A DNA stretch of 10,982 nt from Desulfobacterales bacterium (lineage in GTDB: Bacteria; Desulfobacterota; Desulfobacteria; Desulfobacterales; C00003060). The notes beneath the pieces were generated by a model. The model was not told the origin of the DNA, made no database searches, and worked only from the letters and a program-made list of their open reading frames with translations. Below, piece by piece: positions 1 to 6,397 of the stretch. Within the stretch, counting starts at the first letter, position 1; each line of letters starts with the position of its first letter. The stretch is from positions 2,157,061 through 2,168,042 of the forward strand of contig CP070769.1 of the NCBI GenBank assembly GCA_020347085.1, in the 5' to 3' direction. The position numbers and the translations under genes are program-made.

Positions 1-824
1 CCTCCACGTGCCACCGCCTGCTGCGAAAATTCGAAGATCATCATTTGGGCGAGCTGTTCCACGGCCCGATCATCCAGTTCTTCCAGGTATGGGGCAAAAA
101 AGAGGTTCACCGCATCCCAGCCGATGGCGCCGGCAAAGTTGCTCTGCAAGGCTGCTGCAAACTTCACCATGTGGGCAAGCAGGACCTCGGCATGCTTGGC
201 CGGTTTTGCCATGGCCAACGAATTAGGCAGATTCAAACCAAATTTTTTCAGATATTCGAGGGATTGTCCTGAACAGTAAGGTCGGTCGATGAAGCCCAAA
301 TCATGCAAGTGAATGGCCCCGTGCATATGAGCGTCTCCCACATCCGGTGAGAATACGTTCAAAACCGCATACTCCTTCTTAATGCTTTCCGCTAGGGTCA
401 AGTTGGTTGCCTCGGGCCCGTGGGGAACATTGGCGTTTTCCTTGTTCGGATGCACGATCATCTGTTCCACATCATACAGAGGAACCCCCAGACGCGTGTG
501 CATCTTGCGAGCCTGTTCCAGTCCCCGTTCAATGAGCTTGGCATCTACCAACTCCCTGATCAGTGGCGAGGTCACCGTGGAGATGCCTGAAGCCAGCACC
601 ATCTCCTCCACTTCCAGACTGATTGCCTCGGCTGTGTCCCCGTCAACCATGGCCTCTCGGACCATGGCATCAACGATCTTTTGGCGATTCCAGCTGTCAA
701 TGGCCTCGTCAGACGTTCGGACAAAAAGGGCCATGTCCGTGGTTTCATGCATCTTCCCGTCGGCCCCATCTTCACTGCGAGCGGTTCCCTGATCCACATG
801 CGAGAATTCTAAAAGGTTCCCCAT
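1..824 (-). CDS. nrdD: Anaerobic ribonucleoside-triphosphate reductase (class III), N-terminal part, truncated by the window edge
   Basis: This cytoplasmic glycyl-radical enzyme reduces ribonucleoside triphosphates to deoxyribonucleotides without oxygen. The frame is open from the ATG at 824 to base 1, giving 274 codons. After a polar leader of about 30 residues, residues 33-125 resemble an ATP-cone allosteric domain (RQKIVDAMVREAM, then a helical region ending KMHTRLGVPLYDVEQMI). The catalytic barrel begins with AESIKKEYAVLNVFSPDVGDAH (about 145-166), followed by HLHDLGFIDRPYCSGQSLEY (172-191). Cys184 is probably one of the conserved active-site cysteines. The last visible residues, QQAVARGG, match the start of the family's conserved RGGQ segment. 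The C-terminal zinc site and radical glycine lie outside the window. A GGAG precedes the ATG by about 10 bases. The gene has its own promoter with NrdR-like boxes. The family call is firm; the exact start is slightly less so. Confidence 0.93.
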   Translation of the reverse strand, partial: MGNLLEFSHVDQGTARSEDGADGKMHETTDMALFVRTSDEAIDSWNRQKIVDAMVREAMVDGDTAEAISLEVEEMVLASGISTVTSPLIRELVDAKLIERGLEQARKMHTRLGVPLYDVEQMIVHPNKENANVPHGPEATNLTLAESIKKEYAVLNVFSPDVGDAHMHGAIHLHDLGFIDRPYCSGQSLEYLKKFGLNLPNSLAMAKPAKHAEVLLAHMVKFAAALQSNFAGAIGWDAVNLFFAPYLEELDDRAVEQLAQMMIFEFSQQAVARG

Positions 825-924
825 TCGTATTCGTCTCCAAAGGGGTTGATTATTGGTTCTGGTGCTGGAATGTTAACGAATGACACGTGAAGGACTTTAG
901 GTGTCTCAGTGTAGCCAGAAAGAC

Positions 925-953
925 TCTAAACCACAATATGTTGTGGTTGTCAA
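925..953 (-). promoter_or_regulatory. Sigma70-type promoter of nrdD
   Basis: Read on the minus strand, a perfect -35 hexamer TTGACA (948-953) is followed by a 17-bp spacer and TTTAGA (925-930) as a modest -10. TAGAGT (923-928) is an alternative -10 with a 19-bp spacer. Transcription would start near 917, leaving a leader of about 90 nt before the nrdD ATG at 824. The spacer is filled by an NrdR-like palindrome, so a bound repressor would block RNA polymerase directly. Confidence 0.72.
931..946. promoter_or_regulatory. NrdR box 1 (strong match)
   Basis: The 16-bp palindrome CCACAATATGTTGTGG fits the published NrdR box pattern acaCwAtATaTwGtgt at every strongly conserved position. The palindrome extends one base each way to AACCACAA/TTGTGGTT around a TATG centre. 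It sits exactly between the -35 and -10 of the nrdD promoter. NrdR is the zinc-finger/ATP-cone repressor of ribonucleotide reductase genes. Its own gene is not in the window, so the regulator is inferred from the site. Confidence 0.82.
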
Positions 954-961
954 GAAAAAAA

Positions 962-977
962 TAACAAGTTGTAGTAT
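962..977. promoter_or_regulatory. NrdR box 2 (weaker match)
   Basis: TAACAAGTTGTAGTAT keeps the core C-A-A...T...T-A-G-T of the NrdR pattern but is less symmetric than box 1. It starts exactly 31 bp from box 1, three helical turns. NrdR boxes typically occur as tandem pairs at 31-32 bp spacing so that dimers bind the same face of the DNA. The spacing supports this site more than its own sequence does. It lies just upstream of the nrdD -35. Confidence 0.65.
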
Positions 978-1059
978 TACCGACAGTGATTCAGCGTCCC
1001 AGGTCGTCGGTAACCTGGCGAACTTAGGATATTTTACATAATTTTTGGAGGGGCTGTCA

Positions 1060-1108
1060 CAACCAGTAACCAGAGACCGGGATCTGGAAACCAGATGCCA
1101 GATGCCGC
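1060..1108. repeat. Seven phased copies of a degenerate 7-bp word (NNACCAG type) downstream of mtnA
   Basis: The 49 bases divide without remainder into CAACCAG, TAACCAG, AGACCGG, GATCTGG, AAACCAG, ATGCCAG and ATGCCGC. The constant part is CC(A/G)G at the end of each heptamer. The fourth and fifth units can also pair as ATCTGG-AAA-CCAGAT. The array lies 52 bp beyond the mtnA stop, on the 3' side of that gene. The spacer 825-1160 also holds a small hairpin CCAGGT...ACCTGG (999-1018) and the nrdD promoter; I see no gene in it. The function of the array is unknown. Confidence 0.6.
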
Positions 1109-1160
1109 TGAGGCGTTGTCATTCCTCCGGAAACGAACACCCACTAATCCGGGAGTGGTG

Positions 1161-2201
1161 TCACGCAGAGGTAAAAAGGCGGCGAATCTTGGGCTTGAAA
1201 GGCGGGGTTAGGACCCCTTTTTCCGTAATGATGGCAGAGACATATCGATGAGGGGTCATGTCAAAAGCGGGATTTTCAGCCCCCACGCCGTCAGGTACGG
1301 TTCTTCCGCCCCGAAGGTGGGTAACCTCTTTCTCGTCGCGTTGTTCAATCGGAATCTCTCTTCCTGTTTTGATGGAGGCATCAATCGTCGACATAGGAGC
1401 AGCCACATAAAAGGGGATCTTGTGAGCCTTGGCAAGGACCGCCACCATGTAAGTACCGATCTTGTTTGCCACATCGCCGTTGGCAGCACTGCGGTCCGCT
1501 CCCACGATGACTGCATCGACTCTTCCGTTCTGCATGAAATAACCGGCTGAATTGTCCGTGATCACGGTCACGGGAATGCCGGAGGCTTTCATCTCCCACG
1601 CCGTGAGGCGTGCCCCCTGCAGAAACGGACGGGTCTCATCAGAAAGAACTTCAATGCGTTTTCCAGCCTCTACGGCGGCCCGCACCACGCCCAGCGCCGT
1701 GCCGTAGCCGCCCGTGGCCAAAGCGCCCGCATTACAATGCGTCAAAACACGGTTTCCGTCTTTAAGCAGCCGGTGACCGTGGCGTCCCATGGCCCGGTTG
1801 ATGGCGATATCTTCTTCCAGAATCTTCTGGGCTTCTTCCACAAGGCGCAGCTTTACCTCCTCCGGTCCCCTGTGCGACGTTTGATCTGCTACCTGCTTCA
1901 TCCGTTCTACAGCCCATGCCAGGTTTGCCGCTGTTGGACGCGCCGCAACCATTTCACGGCATATAGCATCAAACCTCGCCCTGAAACGATCTGTTCTGCT
2001 GGCACGGATCTTGAGGGCACCCAGAGCAACGCCCATGGCTGCAGCCACACCGATGGCCGGGGCGCCGCGAATGACCAGGTCCTGGATGGCACGGATAACC
2101 GACCGATAGTCCTTACAGACCACGTACCTCTCCTTCATGGGGAGTTTTCGCTGGTCGATCATGACAACCTGGTTCTCTCTCCACGCAATCGTTTTGACCA
2201 T
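1161..2201 (-). CDS. mtnA: S-methyl-5-thioribose-1-phosphate isomerase
   Basis: MtnA converts 5-methylthioribose-1-phosphate to 5-methylthioribulose-1-phosphate in methionine salvage, recycling the methylthioadenosine left by polyamine and related SAM chemistry. The 346-aa product has the usual length for the aldose-ketose isomerase branch of the eIF2B-alpha-like superfamily. Visible hallmarks are RGAPAIG (45-51), THCNAGALATGGYGTALG (154-171) with catalytic Cys156, SDETRPFLQGARLTAWE (187-203), GADR (234-237) with catalytic Asp236, NKIGTY (246-251), and a C-terminal segment MTPHRYVSAIITEKGV. An upstream in-frame ATG at 2315 would add 38 low-complexity residues encoded by the repeat array after gatB. 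I chose 2201 because MVKTIAWRENQVVMIDQR is a normal MtnA beginning and a G-rich ribosome-binding stretch precedes it by about 10 bases. No other methionine-salvage gene is next to it. Confidence 0.93.
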   Translation of the reverse strand: MVKTIAWRENQVVMIDQRKLPMKERYVVCKDYRSVIRAIQDLVIRGAPAIGVAAAMGVALGALKIRASRTDRFRARFDAICREMVAARPTAANLAWAVERMKQVADQTSHRGPEEVKLRLVEEAQKILEEDIAINRAMGRHGHRLLKDGNRVLTHCNAGALATGGYGTALGVVRAAVEAGKRIEVLSDETRPFLQGARLTAWEMKASGIPVTVITDNSAGYFMQNGRVDAVIVGADRSAANGDVANKIGTYMVAVLAKAHKIPFYVAAPMSTIDASIKTGREIPIEQRDEKEVTHLRGGRTVPDGVGAENPAFDMTPHRYVSAIITEKGVLTPPFKPKIRRLFTSA

Positions 2202-2248
2202 GTCGCTCGAGCCCCCTCTCTCTCGACCTCTCAAAGGTCTCGTAGAGC

Positions 2249-2327
2249 TGGAGTGTTGGAGTACGGGGATAGGATGTGCGATTGAGGGCGGTACTGGCTT
2301 TGCTTTTTCCATCACTCCATTACTCCA
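2249..2327. repeat. Inverted pair of 8-bp word arrays (TGGAGTNN) between gatB and mtnA
   Basis: On the minus strand, starting inside the last codons of gatB, the units are TGGAGTAA, TGGAGTGA and a decayed TGGAAAAA (2327 down to 2304). The gatB stop TAA is the end of the first unit. On the plus strand, facing it, are TGGAGTGT and TGGAGTAC (2249-2264). The two arms contain a perfect 10-bp inverted repeat, TGTTGGAGTA (2254-2263) against TACTCCAACA (2321-2330), with about 57 bases between. In the gatB-mtnA transcript they could form a stem in the mtnA leader. Role unknown. Confidence 0.6.
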
Positions 2328-3747
2328 ACAAGTTTTTCAGGATCTCATTGACCATCTTAGGATTTGCTTTGCCACGGGTCCCCTTCATCACCTGTCCCAC
2401 AAAAAAGCCAAACAACTTGGTTTTGCCCGCCTTGTAGTCCGAGACCTCCTTTGCATGGTCACTCAGCACCTGGTTGATCACCTCGGTAATGGCCTCAGCA
2501 TCAGTAACCTGGACGAGGCCTTTTTCCTGGACAATGGCTTCTGGGGGTTTGCCGCTTGATAGCATCTCGTCAAACACGGTTTTCGCGATCTTGCCGCTGA
2601 TAACCCCTGAATCGATCAACCGCAAGAGTTCGGCCAAGCGTTCAGGAGAGACCGGAGATTCCTCAACGGTCTTGTTCTGTGTCTTCAGCGTGGCCAAAAT
2701 GCTACCCATCACCCAGTTGCTCACGGTCTTGGGCTCTGGGAAGTGCTCTACACACGCCTCAAAGTAATCTGCCAGAGGGCGAGAACTTGTCAGGACCTGC
2801 GCGTCATACAAAGGAATGCCGTAAGCCTCCACAAAGCGTGCCCTCCTGTCATCAGGCAGTTCTGGGAGGGTGCTTCGAATTTCCTCAATCCATGCTTCGT
2901 CAACCACAAGAGGGAGTAAATCTGGATCGGGAAAATAGCGATAGTCATGGGCCTCCTCCTTGCCACGCATGGAGACGGTGACCCCTGTGTCCGGGTCCCA
3001 GAGGCGGGTCTCCTGGACCAACTCCCGGTCGTCTTCGATGACCTCCTTTTGCCGTTCGATCTCATAGGTCAAGGCATTTTCCACGTGCTTAAAGGAGTTC
3101 ATATTCTTCAGTTCGGTGCGTGTTCCAAAGGTGTCTGTGCCCACAGGTCGGACAGAAACGTTGGCGTCACACCGGAAGCTCCCTTCTTCCATATTTCCGT
3201 CGCATATTTCTAAGTACTGGAGGATGGCTCGGAGTTTTCGAAGATATGCCCCGGCCTCCTCGGGTGTGCGTATGTCGGGTTCGCTTACGATCTCGATAAG
3301 GGGAACCCCTGTCCGGTTGAAATCGACTGCACTCACCGGCCGATTCGGATCGTGAATGAGTTTTCCAGCATCTTCTTCCATATGGATCCGCGTAATTCCG
3401 ATACGCCTTCTTCCGCCGTTGACTTCAATGAAGATATGCCCGTGTTCTGCAATCGGCAGCTCATACTGGGATATCTGGTATCCCTTGGGAAGATCAGGGT
3501 AGAAGTAGTTCTTTCGGGCAAAGCGGCTTTCACGGGCAATGGTGCAGTTTGTAGCCAAAGCCATTCGAATAGTGTAGTCCACCACCTTGCGGTTTAGGAC
3601 CGGAAGTACCCCGGGCATCCCCAGGCACACCGGGCATGTGTGGGTGTTGGGCGCCGCACCAAACTCACTCGAGCAACTGCAAAAGATCTTGGTCTTTGTC
3701 AGGAGCTGGGCATGCACCTCAAGGCCAATAACGGCTTCATAGTCCAT
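2320..3747 (-). CDS. gatB: Asp-tRNA(Asn)/Glu-tRNA(Gln) amidotransferase subunit B
   Basis: GatB is the tRNA-binding kinase subunit of GatCAB. The complex turns misacylated Glu-tRNA(Gln), and in some organisms Asp-tRNA(Asn), into the correct amide form in the cytoplasm. The 475-aa length is typical. The N-terminus MDYEAVIGLEVHAQL is diagnostic, followed by the zinc-binding cysteines CSC (23-25) and CPVC (38-41) and by GMPGVLPVLN. Further family landmarks are KNMNSFKHVENALTYEIERQ (about 215-234) and a helical tail/YqeY-like domain from about residue 325 (ANWVMG-like NWVMGSILA, then the lysine-rich end). gatA and gatC are not in the window, so the operon is split, which is common. A GAGG lies 13 bases before the ATG, longer than ideal. 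The last codons (TTG GAG TAA) are shared with the first unit of a downstream repeat array. The upstream neighbour, the acyl-CoA synthetase, is 223 bp away. Confidence 0.96.
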   Translation of the reverse strand: MDYEAVIGLEVHAQLLTKTKIFCSCSSEFGAAPNTHTCPVCLGMPGVLPVLNRKVVDYTIRMALATNCTIARESRFARKNYFYPDLPKGYQISQYELPIAEHGHIFIEVNGGRRRIGITRIHMEEDAGKLIHDPNRPVSAVDFNRTGVPLIEIVSEPDIRTPEEAGAYLRKLRAILQYLEICDGNMEEGSFRCDANVSVRPVGTDTFGTRTELKNMNSFKHVENALTYEIERQKEVIEDDRELVQETRLWDPDTGVTVSMRGKEEAHDYRYFPDPDLLPLVVDEAWIEEIRSTLPELPDDRRARFVEAYGIPLYDAQVLTSSRPLADYFEACVEHFPEPKTVSNWVMGSILATLKTQNKTVEESPVSPERLAELLRLIDSGVISGKIAKTVFDEMLSSGKPPEAIVQEKGLVQVTDAEAITEVINQVLSDHAKEVSDYKAGKTKLFGFFVGQVMKGTRGKANPKMVNEILKNLLE

Positions 3748-3813
3748 TGCAGCAATGTTTCCTCATTGGATCAACACAGTCTCATCATATGGGCCTAAAC
3801 CAAGGGGCAAGCA

Positions 3814-3855
3814 AGTGCCTAAAGTGCGCTAAAATGAACTAAAGTGCCTGAAGTT
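3814..3855 (+). repeat. Tandem 9-10-bp words (AGTGNNCTAA), arm facing the gatB start
   Basis: Plus-strand units in order are AGTGCCTAA, AGTGCGCTAA, AATGAACTAA, AGTGCCTGA and a partial AGTT. This arm runs opposite to the matching array at 3936-3980, so in a minus-strand transcript the two could pair around a loop of about 80 nt. That loop (3856-3935) holds no gene I can recognise. The arm lies 67 bp upstream of the gatB start codon and could affect its leader. Function is inferred only from position. Confidence 0.65.
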
Positions 3856-3935
3856 AATAAGATATATGCATTCCCGAACTGAAGGGTTCTATTCTAATAC
3901 CTAAGTTCGCTACGTCTGAATGGCTGTTATTACAT

Positions 3936-3980
3936 CACACTTTAGCTCACTTTAGGCACTCTAGGTCACTTTAGGTCACT
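3936..3980 (-). repeat. Tandem 9-10-bp words (AGTGNNCTAA) beginning in the stop codon of the acyl-CoA synthetase gene
   Basis: Minus-strand units are AGTGACCTAA (3980-3971), AGTGACCTAG (3970-3961), AGTGCCTAA (3960-3952), AGTGAGCTAA (3951-3942) and a partial AGTGTG. The first unit overlaps the end of the coding region: CCA GTG ACC TAA encodes Pro-Val-Thr-stop, so the stop codon is part of the repeat. Successive copies alternate between 9 and 10 bp. The inverted partner is at 3814-3855. The pair could act as a bulky 3'-end hairpin for the synthetase mRNA, but there is no clean T-tract. Confidence 0.65.
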
Positions 3981-5929
3981 GGTACAATATAATCCAGTGC
4001 CTTCGGGTTCTCCACCGATGCAAGGTCCCCTGGATCTTCTCCCATATATTTCTTGCGGATCGCTTGTCTGACGATCTTCATCGATCTGGTTCTGGGCAAG
4101 TCGGGCACGATCTCAATCGCTTTGGGCCTGAGGTTCTTCCCCATGATCCTCGTCGCATGTTGATAGAGGTCCGCCTTGAGCTCATCAGAAGGCTTATATC
4201 CTTCCTTAAGGATTACAAAGCAGACAATGTCAGAACCTTTCAGTTTGTCAGTGACTCCGATGACGGCCGATTCCAGGACTGCTTCGTGGTCCATCAGGGC
4301 TGATTCGATTTCTCCTGCCCCGGTGCGCACACCAGCCACGTTGATGGTGTCGTCTGACCTGCCGTGGAGCGTGAGCTGCCCCTGTTTGTCTCTTCTTATG
4401 TAATCGCCATGATACCACACATCTGGATTCTCCTCCCATGAGAAGTAGGTATCAATGTATCGATCCCAATCCCCCAGGAACCCCCGTGTCAAGGAAGGCG
4501 CTGGCTTCAAAAGGACAAGGTGTCCCTTGCCGATATCGATGGGATTGCCGTTATCATCGGCAATCCCTATAGCCATGCCCAGACCAGGCATTCCCACAGA
4601 ACACGGCTTCAAGGGCGTAAGCGGTGATGGAGAAACAAGGCATCCGCACATCTCCGTGCCCCCGCTGATATTGATAATGGGCACACGACGCTGTCCCATA
4701 TGTTCAAAGACCCACATATAACTTTCCGGGTCAAACGGTTCACCCGTGGAACCGAGAAACTTCAGAGAAGCGAGGTCGTACTTGGCTATCCAGTCATCCC
4801 CCTTGGTTTTCAGGCTTCGGCTGTAAGTAGGGGAAAGGCCCAGGTGGGTGAGCCGATGCCGGCTCACCATGTCAAGGACCCTTTCGTGATCGGGATAGAA
4901 TGGGTTCCCCTCATAGATCAAGTAGCAGCCGCCAAAATTCTGAACTCCCATGATCTCCCATGGTCCCATCATCCATCCAATGTTGGTGATCCAGTAGAAC
5001 CTGGAGTCGGGCTTAACGTCGAAGTGAAACCCTAACTCCTTAACAACCTGCGCAAACACACCGGCTACACGATGCAAAGTGCCCTTTGGCTTGCCTGTGG
5101 TCCCGGACGAGTAAAGGATCATGGCGAGGTCTTCCGCATCAAGCACCGCGCTTTTGAAGCGGGTGGATTGTTTGGGTATCAGATCATGCCACCATATGTC
5201 ACGCCCTTCCTGCCAGGGGATCTGAAGATCCCCCTGGCGCTTCACGACCACGATGTGGTTTAGGCTCGACACCTCTATGGCCGCTTCGTCACAGGTAGCT
5301 TTCAGCGGAATCGGTCGCCTCTTGTAGAAACCAACATCTGCGGTCAAAAGCACGCGGGCTCTGGCATCTGCAAGTCGGACAGCCAAGGGCTTTGCCCCAA
5401 AGCCTGAAAACACGGGGATCAGGGGCGCACCCAGTTTCATGCAGGCCCAAAACGCCACAATCAACTCTGGTATCATGGGCATATAGAACCCCACGGCGAC
5501 ACCCTTCCTTACACCAAGGGATTTCAGGGCATTCGCGCATTGGTTCGCGGCCAAGTAAAGGTCAAGGTAGGTCCATTTCTCTATGGTGCCATCTTCTGTC
5601 TCCCAGATGAAGGCTAGGCGGTTCCTTGCGTAAGGCTCCAGGGCGTGACGATCAAGGCAGTTGTAGACGATGCTTAGTTTTCCGCCCAAGAACCAGCGCG
5701 CCCTCTCAAACGACTTCGAGCCATCCAGATCAAGGACCGTGTCATATCTTCTATGCCAATGAACCCCCAAGTAGTCTAGGGCTGCTGGCCAGAACCATGT
5801 AATGTCGTTGATCGACTTCTGGTACAGATCCTTGTACGTCTTGATCCCCCACTGATCCATGAAGCCTTTTACATGGGACCCTTCAACATACGCCTTGGTA
5901 GGTTTCCAAATAATCTGTGAGGTATCCAT
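3971..5929 (-). CDS. AMP-forming acyl-CoA synthetase of the acetyl-CoA synthetase (ACS) family, probably not acetate-specific
   Basis: The enzyme activates a carboxylic acid with ATP to an acyl-adenylate and then forms the acyl-CoA thioester in the cytoplasm. The 652-aa product has an ACAS_N-type N-terminus (ARWFLGGKLSIVYNCLDRHA, about 77-96). The P-loop-like A3 motif YSSGTTGKPKG is at 273-283, TNIGWMMGPWEIMG at about 315-328, GSTGEP near 393-398, GGTEMCG at 423-429, YHGDYIRRD at 506-514 and the hinge GRSDDTINVAG at 523-533. The catalytic lysine is Lys618 in LPRTRSMKIVRQ, where most relatives have SGKIMRR. By eye, Gly423 aligns with the tryptophan (Trp414 in Salmonella Acs) that limits the pocket to acetate, so a larger acid is likely. 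I start at 5929 because AGGAG lies 6 bases upstream; an in-frame ATG at 6022 would add 31 unconvincing residues. The substrate cannot be named. Confidence 0.9.
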   Translation of the reverse strand: MDTSQIIWKPTKAYVEGSHVKGFMDQWGIKTYKDLYQKSINDITWFWPAALDYLGVHWHRRYDTVLDLDGSKSFERARWFLGGKLSIVYNCLDRHALEPYARNRLAFIWETEDGTIEKWTYLDLYLAANQCANALKSLGVRKGVAVGFYMPMIPELIVAFWACMKLGAPLIPVFSGFGAKPLAVRLADARARVLLTADVGFYKRRPIPLKATCDEAAIEVSSLNHIVVVKRQGDLQIPWQEGRDIWWHDLIPKQSTRFKSAVLDAEDLAMILYSSGTTGKPKGTLHRVAGVFAQVVKELGFHFDVKPDSRFYWITNIGWMMGPWEIMGVQNFGGCYLIYEGNPFYPDHERVLDMVSRHRLTHLGLSPTYSRSLKTKGDDWIAKYDLASLKFLGSTGEPFDPESYMWVFEHMGQRRVPIINISGGTEMCGCLVSPSPLTPLKPCSVGMPGLGMAIGIADDNGNPIDIGKGHLVLLKPAPSLTRGFLGDWDRYIDTYFSWEENPDVWYHGDYIRRDKQGQLTLHGRSDDTINVAGVRTGAGEIESALMDHEAVLESAVIGVTDKLKGSDIVCFVILKEGYKPSDELKADLYQHATRIMGKNLRPKAIEIVPDLPRTRSMKIVRQAIRKKYMGEDPGDLASVENPKALDYIVPVT

Positions 5930-6009
5930 AGGAATCTCCTGAGATGTCTGTGGGGATTTCTCTACCAGATGTCCCTTGAAAAGGCAAACCGCGCCAGCCG
6001 GGTTTTCTT

Positions 6010-6039
6010 TTGACAAAGGCAATCGGGAGATACTATAAG
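6010..6039 (+). promoter_or_regulatory. Strong sigma70-type promoter of the DUF2065 gene
   Basis: TTGACA (6010-6015) is a perfect -35, followed by an 18-bp spacer and TATAAG (6034-6039), 5 of 6 matches to the -10. Transcription would start near 6046, leaving a leader of about 22 nt that carries the GAGGAG ribosome-binding site. The promoter lies in the 138-bp divergent region shared with the acyl-CoA synthetase gene. I see no equally good minus-strand promoter there. Confidence 0.7.
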
Positions 6040-6067
6040 CTCCCCAAAAATCTACGCGAGGAGCGTC

Positions 6068-6253
6068 GTGGAATACTTTTTGTGTGTGCTGGGAATGGTG
6101 ATGATTGTAGAAGGCCTCCCCTACTTTGTCGCACCTTCCAAGATAAAGATCTGGGTCCAGAAGCTTGCCGAACTGCCTGATTCAAGTCTCAGGCTCATCG
6201 GATTCCTCGTCATGCTTGCTGGTCTGGGCCTGGTCTATTTGGGAAGGTCTTAA
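6068..6253 (+). CDS. Small inner-membrane protein, DUF2065 (YjeT-like) family
   Basis: The 61-aa product has two hydrophobic stretches, about residues 2-20 (a Cys-, Val- and Met-rich run ending in GLPYF) and 41-58 (LRLIGFLVMLAGLGLVYLG). Between them is a basic amphipathic linker, APSKIKIWVQKLAELPDSS. This two-helix layout, the EGLPYFVAP motif and the length fit the DUF2065 family of unknown function, predicted to sit in the cytoplasmic membrane. The start is a GTG; GAGGAG ends 4 bases before it and a strong promoter lies just upstream. An ATG ten codons in would remove half of the first helix, so GTG is preferred. The gene is divergent from the acyl-CoA synthetase and 144 bp before queA; no functional link to either is evident. 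Confidence 0.85.
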   Translation: MEYFLCVLGMVMIVEGLPYFVAPSKIKIWVQKLAELPDSSLRLIGFLVMLAGLGLVYLGRS

Positions 6254-6311
6254 ACCCAGATTGGAGATCCGAAGATCCCAACACCGGGGATATAAACTGG
6301 TTGCACAAGTG

Positions 6312-6363
6312 AAGCCTCCCCGCCCTAAAGGGCCGGGGTTCTGCCTTGTGGCAGCACTGCGTG
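6312..6363 (+). repeat. Two-hairpin dispersed repeat, copy A, upstream of queA
   Basis: The 52-bp sequence starts AAGCCTCCCCGCCC and contains two adjacent stem-loops: CCCCGCCC-TAAA-GGGCCGGGG (one bulge) and CTGCC-TTGT-GGCAG. The reverse complement of 10861-10912 matches it at 46 of 52 positions by hand count. The G/C-rich palindrome resembles REP-type sequences and the ends of IS200/IS605-family elements, but no transposase is present. It sits 34 bp before the queA start and may be transcribed in its leader. A possible -10 TATAAA (6291-6296) lies just upstream without a good -35. Confidence 0.75.
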
Positions 6364-6397
6364 TCCGGGGAGCGAGCCGGTCACGATAAAGAAAAAC

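Noticed and set aside
382..792. 136-aa plus-strand open frame
   Set aside because: Serine-rich shadow frame on the strand opposite to nrdD, whose own frame has clear family motifs.
1151..1160. Rho-independent terminator directly after mtnA
   Set aside because: CCACT/AGTGG (1141-1158) gives only a 5-bp stem and no T-tract follows on the minus strand.
1737..2285. 182-aa plus-strand open frame
   Set aside because: Lies antisense to mtnA and shows no domain; explained by codon bias of the real gene.
2202..2315. N-terminal extension of MtnA by 38 residues from the in-frame ATG at 2315
   Set aside because: The added residues are encoded by the gatB-mtnA repeat spacer, are rich in Pro, Ser and Arg, and match no MtnA beginning; the ATG at 2201 gives a normal N-terminus.
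5930..6022. Start of the acyl-CoA synthetase at 6022
   Set aside because: The ATG at 5929 has AGGAG six bases upstream; the extension has no good ribosome-binding site and runs through the divergent promoter region.
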